Positions 1 through 6,268 of a stretch of DNA of 6,268 bases are shown one piece after another. A model generated the notes under the pieces. That model searched no databases and had not been told where the DNA came from. It saw nothing but the letters and a program-made list of their open reading frames with translations. Source of the DNA: Planctomycetales bacterium (GTDB lineage: Bacteria; Planctomycetota; Planctomycetia; Isosphaerales; Isosphaeraceae); assembly GCA_027435495.1 (NCBI GenBank), contig DAHZZC010000608.1, forward strand, positions 1 to 6,268. Direction: 5' to 3'. The first letter of the stretch is position 1. Each line of letters opens with the position of its first letter. Made by a program: the position numbers and the translations under genes.

Positions 1-1890
1 GGGTCGCTTTCCGTCACGCAGACCTCGGTCTCGACCGGGAGCAACGTGACGCTCGATAGCGCCTCGACCTTCCAGACGGTCCTCACGTCCGTGAGCGGCA
101 CACCCACCGCCAGCGAGCTCACGCAATCGTCGCCCACCACCCCAGGGCAAACGATCAACCTCGGCGGTGCGAAACTCAGCGCCACCCTAGCTGGTGGATA
201 CGCGCCTGCCTTTGGCGACACGCTCACCATCATCAGTAACGGAACCGGGGTGCCGGTGAACGGGGTCTTCGCGGGTCTTCCGGAGGGTGCGGCGGTCGGC
301 GCCGGGAATTATATCTTCCGGATCAGCTACGTCGGCGGAGCGACCGGCCGGGACGTGGTGCTGACCAACGTTGCGGGACGCTCGACGACCACGCTCCAGG
401 CGTTCCCCAGCCCCTCGTATGTCTACGGCCAGACCATCCCGCTGACCGCGACCGTGACCGGGTCCAATGGAACAGCAACGGGCACGGTCGAGTTTCTGGA
501 CGGAAATCCGAGTTCTGGCGGGAAGGTCATCGCGACGGCGCCGCTCAACAATGGGATCGCCACGACGACCGTGAGCTACCTCGGCGTTCTGGGATCGCCG
601 CACCAGATTTTCGCCGTGTACCTTCCAACGCCATTGTCGACCACCTATGCCGGGAGCACCTCGTCGCCGCAGTCGGTGAGCGTCACTCCGGCGACGTTGA
701 CCGTCAGCGGAGTGGTCGCGGAAAACAAGCAATATGACGCGACAGCCAAGGCGACGGTCGATACCAGCGGGGCGACACTCAACGGCGTGCTGAACGGCGA
801 CAACGTGCAGCTTCAGACGCTCAACGCGGCGGCGGCCTTCGCCAGTGCGGGCGCTGGGACGAACATTCCGGTGACGGTCAGCGGCCTTTCGCTCCTGGGA
901 CCGGCCTCTCCGGATTACGTGCTCCAGCAGCCGTCCGGCCTGACCGCGAACATCACGCCCGCGCCCCTGCTCCTCGTCGCCAATGACCTGACCTCGACGG
1001 CCGGCTCGCCGCTACCGGCACTCACCTATACGGCCGTCGGACTTCAGGGGACCGACACGGTGGCCTCGCTGACCACCCAGCCGACGCTGGCGACCTCCGC
1101 GAGTTCGACCAGCCCGCCGGGAACTTACCCGATCTTCATTACCGGTGGCAGCTCTCCGAATTACACGATCACCGATCAGAACGGCACGCTGACTCTCGTT
1201 GTCTCGTACGCGACGACGACGACTCTGACATCCTCCAACCAGGTAGCCGTTCCGGGAGAGCCGGTGACGTTCACGGCCACAGTCACCGCGGCCAGTTCGG
1301 GCCTGGGGACTCCGACCGGCAATGTCGCCTTCATTGCCGACGGGTCGCTTCTCGGCCTTGTCCCACTCAACGCCTCCACCGGCCAGGCCGCACTGACAAC
1401 CTCGTCGCTGGCCTTCGGCACGCACACGATCAACGCGCTGTACCTCTCCAACTCCTCGTTCCAGAATAGTACCTCAGCGCCACTGACTCAGTATGTCTCC
1501 GCGGCCGGGACCAACCCGACCCTGACGATTGTCCCGATCCGGATTGGACACCGACGGGTCCGCAAGTTTGAGTTGATCGCACAGGTGCTGCCGGATGCCC
1601 CGGCGACCGGCACACCAACCGGGACCGTCACCTTCTACGTCAACGCCCAGGCGTTCTACCGGACCGTTGACCTGACGAACGGCACGGCCGTCCTCGACGT
1701 GCTGGGCCCCCGGCTGGTGAACAAGTTTGTCTTCGCCAGTTATAACGGGACGCAGGCTTACATCGGCAGTTCCTCGCTCAATGCCTACGTTAGCCGCCGG
1801 GCCTTGCTTGCTCTCGAGCGTACCGCACCGGCGGGCAGCCTTCCGCTTGCCCTCCGTGTCGCCCACCCGACCCATCATCGGGGACGTTAA
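1..1890 (+). CDS. C-terminal part of a large Ig-like/MBG repeat surface protein (5' truncated)
   Basis: The reading frame is open from base 1 and ends at TAA 1888-1890, giving 629 visible residues. The GTG at 46 is internal and not a believable start, because the frame and repeat-like sequence continue to the window edge. Residues 1-124 resemble the end of a beta-strand-repeat unit of planctomycete secreted proteins (INLGGAKLSATL, FAGLPEGAAV, then ISYVGG..GRDVVLT). Next come an Ig-like domain of the Big_3_5 kind (about 128-226, starting STTTLQ, with GTVEFLDG), a YDG-like domain (about 229-320, with KQYDATAKA), an MBG-like domain (about 320-400, with SPNYTITDQNGTLTL), a second Ig-like domain (about 402-492, GNVAFIADG) and a diverged third (about 495-590, GTVTFYVNAQ). 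The composition is rich in Thr, Ser, Gly and Ala, with no cysteine seen. Such proteins are usually extracellular and adhesive or structural. The end (RRALLALE onward) is basic and has no sortase, PEP-CTERM or autotransporter barrel signal. The precise ligand and export route are unknown. Confidence 0.85.
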   Translation, partial: GSLSVTQTSVSTGSNVTLDSASTFQTVLTSVSGTPTASELTQSSPTTPGQTINLGGAKLSATLAGGYAPAFGDTLTIISNGTGVPVNGVFAGLPEGAAVGAGNYIFRISYVGGATGRDVVLTNVAGRSTTTLQAFPSPSYVYGQTIPLTATVTGSNGTATGTVEFLDGNPSSGGKVIATAPLNNGIATTTVSYLGVLGSPHQIFAVYLPTPLSTTYAGSTSSPQSVSVTPATLTVSGVVAENKQYDATAKATVDTSGATLNGVLNGDNVQLQTLNAAAAFASAGAGTNIPVTVSGLSLLGPASPDYVLQQPSGLTANITPAPLLLVANDLTSTAGSPLPALTYTAVGLQGTDTVASLTTQPTLATSASSTSPPGTYPIFITGGSSPNYTITDQNGTLTLVVSYATTTTLTSSNQVAVPGEPVTFTATVTAASSGLGTPTGNVAFIADGSLLGLVPLNASTGQAALTTSSLAFGTHTINALYLSNSSFQNSTSAPLTQYVSAAGTNPTLTIVPIRIGHRRVRKFELIAQVLPDAPATGTPTGTVTFYVNAQAFYRTVDLTNGTAVLDVLGPRLVNKFVFASYNGTQAYIGSSSLNAYVSRRALLALERTAPAGSLPLALRVAHPTHHRGR

Positions 1891-1900
1891 ACCCAACAAG

Positions 1901-1946
1901 ACGCCGCGGGCCGGCCGACCGTTCGCACCCGGCTGGCCTGCGGCGT
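1901..1946 (+). terminator. GC-rich hairpin between convergent genes, candidate terminator
   Basis: Bases 1901-1917 pair with 1930-1946 as a 17-bp stem around a 12-nt loop. Two of the pairs are G-U, and only in the plus-strand transcript; in the minus-strand transcript they become A-C mismatches. The hairpin begins 10 nt after the TAA of the surface-protein gene and ends 6 nt before the stop of the convergent redox gene. This is where a shared terminator would lie, with a better fold for the plus-strand gene. There is no clean U tract after it (GTTCATTTGT follows at a short distance), so it is not a classical intrinsic terminator. Pairing is read directly from the sequence; termination is inferred. 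Confidence 0.55.
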
Positions 1947-1952
1947 GACCGT

Positions 1953-3074
1953 TCATTTGTAAGTCCGACCGATCTGGCCGACGATCGCCCGCTTGAGTTC
2001 GAGCGGGTCGATTGGTCCGCTCTTCCGATAGACGACCTTCCCCCCTGGCGCGATGACCACCGTGTAAGGCAGCGGCCCGGGCCATTCGCGATCGAGCGCC
2101 TCGGCGAACCTGTCGCGATCGGTCGAATGGAGGAGGTAATTGGTCGTGGCGACGTGGTTTTCTCGGAGCACCTTCAGCGCCTGGTCGCGCTTCGCCGGTT
2201 CATCCATGCTGATCGTGACCATCTGGAACGGGCGCCGGCGATACATCCGATTGATGGTGACCAGCTCGGGAAGCTCGGTGACGCAGGGCCCGCACCAGGT
2301 CGCCCAGAGATTGACGACGAGGAGTTTCTCCGACTCGTTCCGGGCCAGCTTCGCGACCGCCTCGATCTCGATCGGCTCGATGGAGACGGGCTCGGCGTCC
2401 CATTTTTGAAGCGACTTCACGGCGGTGTCTCGCTTGTCGGCCCACTTGGTCGAGCAGCCGAAGACGCGCGTCTTCTCGACCGCGACCGGCCGACCGGCCA
2501 GCAGGGCCTCGACGGCGTTGATCGTGTTGTGCGATTTCGGCGTCTTGACCTCGGCATCATCGAAGCGTCCAACGTACCGGAGCTTCCGCCCGGCGTCGAA
2601 GACGAAGACGTGCGGAGTGGCGAGGACACCGTAGGCGCGTGAGGTCGCCTGGGTCTCGCCGTCGTAGAGATACGGATAGGCGAAGTGGTGATCCTTCGCG
2701 CGGATCTTCATGTCCTCGAACGAGTCGTCGAGGTCCGTGTAGCCGAGTTCGTCGAGCCGGACGGCTTTCGGATCGTTGGGCGAGATTGCGATGACGGCCA
2801 CGCCCTTGCTGCGATAGTCGGCGTGCAGCCGGGCGATCCGATCCTCGTACGCCTGGGCGGTCGGGCAGTGATTGCAGGTGAAGATCACGGCCAGGACCTT
2901 CGCATCGGAGAAATCCGCCAGCGAATAGTTTTTGCCGTCGACGCCAGGCAGGTGGAAGTCGGGCGCGGGGGCTCCGATCGAGAGTGTCTTGAGGCCCGGC
3001 GGATCGGCCATCGCCCCGCCGGCAAGGACGAGGGTCGCGAACAGAGAAAGAACAACACGGATCTTGCGAGGCAT
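1953..3074 (-). CDS. Secreted double thioredoxin-fold protein (Prx-like redoxin fused to TlpA-like domain)
   Basis: The 373-residue protein starts at ATG 3074, preceded by GGGGAG at 9-nt spacing, and ends with TGA at 1953-1955. Residues 1-23 form a signal peptide: basic MPRKIR, a hydrophobic core, and likely cleavage after AMA. Residues about 28-215 are an AhpC/TSA-type redoxin domain resembling the PRX_like1 group. They carry GAPAPDF, a CNHC redox motif (C67, C70), a TP cis-proline position (P154) and the GCS.KW tail typical of that group (C207). Residues about 235-373 are a TlpA/ResA-like thioredoxin domain with NLWATWCGPC (C261, C264) and cis-proline P336 in LPYT. Both redox pairs are intact. 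The likely site is the periplasm or outer face of the membrane, as a thiol-disulfide oxidoreductase, but the direction of electron flow and partners cannot be read here. The gene lies 89 nt downstream of the ABC ATPase gene on the same strand. The domain calls are strong; the substrate is unknown. Confidence 0.92.
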   Translation of the reverse strand: MPRKIRVVLSLFATLVLAGGAMADPPGLKTLSIGAPAPDFHLPGVDGKNYSLADFSDAKVLAVIFTCNHCPTAQAYEDRIARLHADYRSKGVAVIAISPNDPKAVRLDELGYTDLDDSFEDMKIRAKDHHFAYPYLYDGETQATSRAYGVLATPHVFVFDAGRKLRYVGRFDDAEVKTPKSHNTINAVEALLAGRPVAVEKTRVFGCSTKWADKRDTAVKSLQKWDAEPVSIEPIEIEAVAKLARNESEKLLVVNLWATWCGPCVTELPELVTINRMYRRRPFQMVTISMDEPAKRDQALKVLRENHVATTNYLLHSTDRDRFAEALDREWPGPLPYTVVIAPGGKVVYRKSGPIDPLELKRAIVGQIGRTYK

Positions 3075-3083
3075 CGCACGAAT

Positions 3084-3116
3084 CTCCCCGGGACATTGGT
3101 GCAGGAGGGTCCCGGG
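3084..3116 (-). promoter_or_regulatory. RBS and overlapping inverted repeat before the redox gene
   Basis: On the minus strand GGGGAG (3089-3084) sits 9 nt before ATG 3074 and fixes that start. A perfect 8-bp inverted repeat (3087-3094 with 3109-3116, CCCGGGAC / GTCCCGGG) surrounds a 14-nt loop, and its start-proximal arm takes in the first three G residues of the RBS. The loop also contains CCTCC in minus-strand sense (3108-3104), which could pair with GGAG in the RBS as an alternative fold. Both arrangements would limit ribosome access. The repeat is seen directly; a regulatory role is inference, and chance is possible in such GC-rich DNA. Confidence 0.45.
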
Positions 3117-3134
3117 TTAGTCTGCCAGTGCGGC

Positions 3135-3157
3135 GGCCGGCTGCCAAGAGGCCGGCC
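3135..3157 (-). repeat. Short GC hairpin just after the ABC ATPase stop codon
   Basis: GGCCGGC at 3135-3141 pairs perfectly with GCCGGCC at 3151-3157 across a 9-nt loop. It begins 6 nt past the TAG of the ATPase gene (3164-3166) in the direction of transcription. No U-rich run follows on the minus strand, so it is at best a weak terminator, a pause site or a 3'-end stabiliser for the transporter message. The arm is itself made of GGCC/CCGG palindromes common in this base composition, so functional meaning is uncertain. Confidence 0.35.
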
Positions 3158-3163
3158 CCCCGA

Positions 3164-3836
<673 letters not shown>

Positions 3837-3844
<8 letters not shown>

Positions 3845-4961
3845 GGCGGAGGGCCTCCGTCGGGTCGAGCGCAGCGGCCCGCGCCGCCGGATACAGGCCG
3901 CCGAGCAGGCTCAGCCCGATCCCCATCGCAAGGGCCAGGCCCAGCACCTCGATCGGAATGTTCGGGTCGATAAACCCCCGGGCCGTCGGCGAGAGCATGA
4001 GCGCCTGCATCCCAACCGCGGCCAGGACGCCCCCGATCAGCGTCCCGGCTGTTGCGATCACGAGGGCCTCGCCCAGTACCAGGACCAGCACTCGGTGTCG
4101 ACGCCAGCCGACCGCCCGAAGGATGCCGATCTCGCGCGTCCGCTCGAAGATCGACATCAGCATCGTGTTGAGCATCCCCAGTGCCCCCATCACCATCGCG
4201 ATCAGTCCCGTCGTCCATGACATCGCCTTCGCCAGTCGGATCTGCGTGTCGGCCACGACGTAATCCCGGGCCGGCGTCGCGGCCACGCCTGGAATCTGGC
4301 TCTCAATCCGGCGCCGGAGACTGTCGAGGAAGGCCGGGTCAGACGACGTGGCCGAGATCACGATACCGGTCGCCTGCCCCTCGCGGCCCATCATCTTTTG
4401 CAAGACGGTGAGCGGAAGCACCAGCGCGCCGTTCTCAAACAGGCTATCACTCTCGAAGACACCAACCACCCGAAATGACTCGCCGGAGACCTGGATCGGG
4501 TCGTCCGCCTTCTTGTCAAGGTTCAGGGCCAGCACCCGGCCAAGCAGTACCGAACGATCATCGCCGCGGCGGAGCGGACGCCCCGAAAGCATGCGAATCC
4601 CCTTGAAAAGCAGGCTATCCGGCTCCCAGCCATCGACCAGCACGCTCGCCAGGTTTTGATCCTCGAACGCGACGGTGTCGACCAAAGTCGGCGCGGCGTC
4701 GGCCACGCCCTCGATCCGGCGGAGGCGGTCGACCATCCCCACTTCGAGACTGCTGGAAAGCTGGTTGCTGCTCCCGGCGTGAACAATCACCATGTCGATT
4801 CCCTTGGATCGGTAGATGGCCAGGAACGACCGCTCAAAGTTCCATGAGATCCCCACCAGCACGATCACCGCGGCGATCGCCACCGAAAGCCCGAGCGCTG
4901 TGAGCGCCGATCGCATCGGCCGATGAATCACATTCTTGGTGATCAGGGTGATGAACCGCAT
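3837..4961 (-). CDS. ABC transporter permease, FtsX/MacB (type VII) family
   Basis: The 374-residue inner-membrane protein has the four-helix plan of FtsX/MacB/LolCE subunits. A basic cytoplasmic start containing NVIHRPMRSALTALG is followed by TM1 (about 20-40). An extracytoplasmic MacB_PCD-like domain of about 200 residues (41-246) comes next, then TM2 (about 247-271), TM3 (about 291-318) and TM4 (about 336-358). The coupling motif ERTREIGILRAVG (273-285) after TM2 and the ending YPAARAAALDPTEALR (357-372) are hallmarks of the family. The start is ATG 4961 with GGAGA at 4975-4971 (9-nt spacing), and the stop is TGA 3837-3839 inside the next gene's start region. It is 30 nt downstream of the methyltransferase gene and overlaps the ATPase gene by 8 nt. 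A homodimer with two ATPases is the expected complex, since only one permease gene is present. No MacA-like adaptor or TolC-like partner is visible, so export, lipoprotein extraction and signalling remain open. Confidence 0.94.
3854..3858 (-). promoter_or_regulatory. RBS of the ATPase gene, inside the permease gene
   Basis: GGAGG on the minus strand is 9 nt before ATG 3844. It lies in the last codons of the permease gene, so ribosomes finishing the permease reach it directly. It decides the start of the ATPase. Confidence 0.7.
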
Positions 4962-4970
4962 GGCAAGGCG

Positions 4971-4975
4971 TCTCC
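4971..4975 (-). promoter_or_regulatory. RBS of the permease gene
   Basis: GGAGA on the minus strand lies 9 nt before ATG 4961, within the 30-nt gap after the methyltransferase stop. It supports the chosen start, which also places the basic cytoplasmic segment correctly before TM1. Confidence 0.6.
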
Positions 4976-4991
4976 GTCCCGACTCTCTTCC

Positions 4992-5849
4992 TCACCTCGG
5001 CGCGTGGCCGACCACAACGTACCCGACGCCACGCCAGACCGGGAACAGCTCGGCATCCGGCAGAACCCGCTGGGCGATGGCCAGGACATCAAGGTCGCGA
5101 TGCTGCTCGACCATCTCGGTGAAGGAGTCTCCGAGGTTCATCAGCCGCGAGACGATCCAACGATCGAGCGAGGGGATGCCGAGCTTGTGGCCGATCATTC
5201 GGTCGGTGAGATCGGGCCTCTCGTCGGAGACCACGATCGGAGCGCCTGGGCGAGCCACACGTACCATCTCGCGGAGCGACGCTTCGGGATCATTAAAATA
5301 ATTGAACGCGCCGATGCTCAGTACGGCGTCGAACCGGTTGTCGGCCAGGGGCAGCGCCTCGGCCTCGCACTGGGCCAGAGAGACCTCGCGTCCTGCGGCC
5401 TCGGCCCGTCGCCGACAGGCGTCGAGTTGCGACCGAGAAATATCCACGCCCGCGATCCGCCAACCGCGCGGGAGCCAGTCGAGGTAAACGCCGTCGCCGA
5501 TCGCGATGTCCAGCAGGTCGAGTTGCGGACGATCGGGCAGGTGCTTCAAAACGGCGTTCCGCGCCCGGCGCTCGCCGCCGTTGACCAACCAGGTGAATTT
5601 TTCCCAGAACCGAAACTTCGGCCAGAGCGGGCTGTCGTAGAACTCCTGTGCGACGCCGTTGTTCGCCTCGGTCTTATCTCGGAAGATAAGCATCCCGTCA
5701 TCGAGTCGGTACCGCCCGCCACACTCGGGGCAATGGAGCGCGGCCTCGTCGGTCGCGGAGAGATTCCCACGGCAGGAGGGGCATCGCCAGATGTCCCAGT
5801 GTTGCAGCCATTGCGACGCCTCAACCGCCCCCGGACTCGTCGTGGACAT
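4992..5849 (-). CDS. Class I SAM-dependent methyltransferase with N-terminal zinc ribbon
   Basis: The protein has 285 residues, with start ATG 5849 (GGGGAG at 5862-5857, 7-nt spacing) and stop TGA 4992-4994. Residues 23-43 hold two CxxC pairs (C23, C26, C40, C43), followed by YRLDDGMLIF, a Trm112-like zinc-binding module. A Rossmann methyltransferase core follows. Motif I is LLDIAIGDG (112-120), with Ala in place of the usual first glycine. An acidic strand-2 end in GVDISRSQL (134-142) is expected to bind the SAM ribose. EALPLADNRFD (164-174) is the adenine-side region, followed by FNYF and REMVRVARPG (193-202). The tail carries VWRGVGY (271-277), shared with the neighbouring paralogue. The substrate could be a small molecule, lipid, or RNA or protein as in some zinc-ribbon methyltransferases such as RlmA; nothing here decides. 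It sits 18 nt after its paralogue and 30 nt before the ABC permease gene, so it is probably co-transcribed with both. Confidence 0.9.
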   Translation of the reverse strand: MSTTSPGAVEASQWLQHWDIWRCPSCRGNLSATDEAALHCPECGGRYRLDDGMLIFRDKTEANNGVAQEFYDSPLWPKFRFWEKFTWLVNGGERRARNAVLKHLPDRPQLDLLDIAIGDGVYLDWLPRGWRIAGVDISRSQLDACRRRAEAAGREVSLAQCEAEALPLADNRFDAVLSIGAFNYFNDPEASLREMVRVARPGAPIVVSDERPDLTDRMIGHKLGIPSLDRWIVSRLMNLGDSFTEMVEQHRDLDVLAIAQRVLPDAELFPVWRGVGYVVVGHAPR

Positions 5850-5856
5850 ACCTCAT

Positions 5857-5862
5857 CTCCCC
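5857..5862 (-). promoter_or_regulatory. RBS of the zinc-ribbon methyltransferase gene
   Basis: GGGGAG on the minus strand lies 7 nt before ATG 5849, entirely inside the 18-nt gap after the upstream methyltransferase stop. A second weaker GAGGT directly abuts the ATG. The tight packing supports a single transcript for both methyltransferases. Confidence 0.65.
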
Positions 5863-5867
5863 TTCGC

Positions 5868-6268
5868 TCAGGATTCGATCCGAGAAACCCAGCAGTACCC
5901 CATCCCGCGCCAGATCCGAAAGCGCCTTGCCGCCGGCCAGACCCGCGCAATCAGCGTATCCAGATCGACGTCGAAGGAGAGCACCATCTCGACGAACGCC
6001 CGATCGAGCCCCAGCGCGCCGAGCCAGTACGCATCGATCCGAGGGACGCCGATCAGGTGTCCGATCCCCGCGCGATGGAGCCCCGGCACCTCATCCGCGA
6101 CGACGATGGGGCCCCCCGGACGCGTCACGCGCTGCATTTCGCGAAGGGCGGCCTCGTGGTCGCGGAAGTAGTTGAACCCGCCGACGCTCCAGCAGGCATC
6201 GAACGTCGCGTCGTCGTGCGGCAGCGACTCCGCCTCGGCCCAGTCGAGCCGACCCGACATCGACGGAT
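5868..6268 (-). CDS. Second class I methyltransferase, C-terminal part (5' truncated by window edge)
   Basis: The frame is open at base 6268 and stops at TGA 5868-5870, giving 132 visible residues. The ATG at 6260 is internal, because it aligns near residue 153 of the downstream methyltransferase, so about 150 N-terminal residues should lie outside the window. The visible part matches the C-terminal half of that neighbour with roughly 50% identity by eye. It shares EAESLP (11-16), TFDACWSVGGFNYF (21-34), LREMQRVTRPG (41-51), PIVVADE (53-59), IGHLIGVP (68-75) and IWRGMGY (118-124). The SAM-binding loop and any zinc ribbon are not visible, so catalytic competence cannot be judged. It is the first visible gene of the minus-strand run, ending 18 nt before the next start. 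A tandem gene duplication followed by divergence is the simplest origin. The substrate is unknown. Confidence 0.85.
   Translation of the reverse strand, partial: PSMSGRLDWAEAESLPHDDATFDACWSVGGFNYFRDHEAALREMQRVTRPGGPIVVADEVPGLHRAGIGHLIGVPRIDAYWLGALGLDRAFVEMVLSFDVDLDTLIARVWPAARRFRIWRGMGYCWVSRIES

Noticed and set aside
1205..1222. Short CGA/ACG triplet run in the surface-protein gene
   Set aside because: It simply encodes a run of threonines at the start of an Ig-like domain. It is too short to count as a microsatellite or regulatory repeat.
1474..2085. Minus-strand open frame of 203 codons across the end of the surface-protein gene and the hairpin
   Set aside because: It crosses the convergent gene ends and the hairpin, has no family motif, and has a charged composition typical of antisense GC-rich frames.
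5659..6171. Plus-strand open frame of 170 codons antisense to both methyltransferases
   Set aside because: It is opposite two homologous genes with conserved motifs, and its translation is Ser/Arg/Pro-rich with no domain.
5868..6260. Complete 130-residue methyltransferase starting at ATG 6260
   Set aside because: The frame stays open to the window edge, and the paralogue has about 150 residues before this point, including the SAM-binding loop, so this is the tail of a longer gene.

Overview
This is a GC-rich window that looks like a planctomycete chromosome, most plausibly of the Isosphaeraceae type. That assignment rests on style rather than a marker gene: a large secreted protein mixing beta-strand-repeat, Ig-like, YDG-like and MBG-like modules, and a secreted Prx-like/TlpA-like fusion protein. 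No rRNA, tRNA, CRISPR array, transposase or integrase was seen.

Layout. Bases 1-1890 (+) hold the 3' part of a surface or secreted adhesin-like protein whose beginning lies left of the window. A 17-bp GC-rich hairpin at 1901-1946 separates it from everything else, which runs on the minus strand and converges on it. Read in transcription order (right to left), the minus-strand genes are: a truncated class I SAM methyltransferase (6268-5868), a second, paralogous methyltransferase with an N-terminal zinc ribbon (5849-4992), an FtsX/MacB-type ABC permease (4961-3837), its LolD/MacB-type ATPase (3844-3164), and a secreted protein with two thioredoxin-fold domains (3074-1953). Gaps between the first four are 18 nt, 30 nt and an 8-nt overlap, so they are very probably one operon. 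The fifth follows after 89 nt containing two inverted repeats, one of which overlaps its ribosome binding site; it may be the operon's last gene or separately controlled.

How they may work together. The permease and ATPase form a complete minimal type VII (mechanotransmission-type) ABC system. No periplasmic adaptor or outer-membrane partner is visible. The two methyltransferases share roughly half their residues by eye over about 120 aligned residues and look like a tandem duplication. They could modify a small molecule or lipid handled by the transporter, but nothing in the sequence names the substrate. The thioredoxin-fold protein belongs to extracytoplasmic redox work. The link between methylation, transport and redox is positional inference only. 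The most notable points are the methyltransferase pair joined to a transporter, the PRX_like1-TlpA fusion, and the RBS-overlapping inverted repeat.
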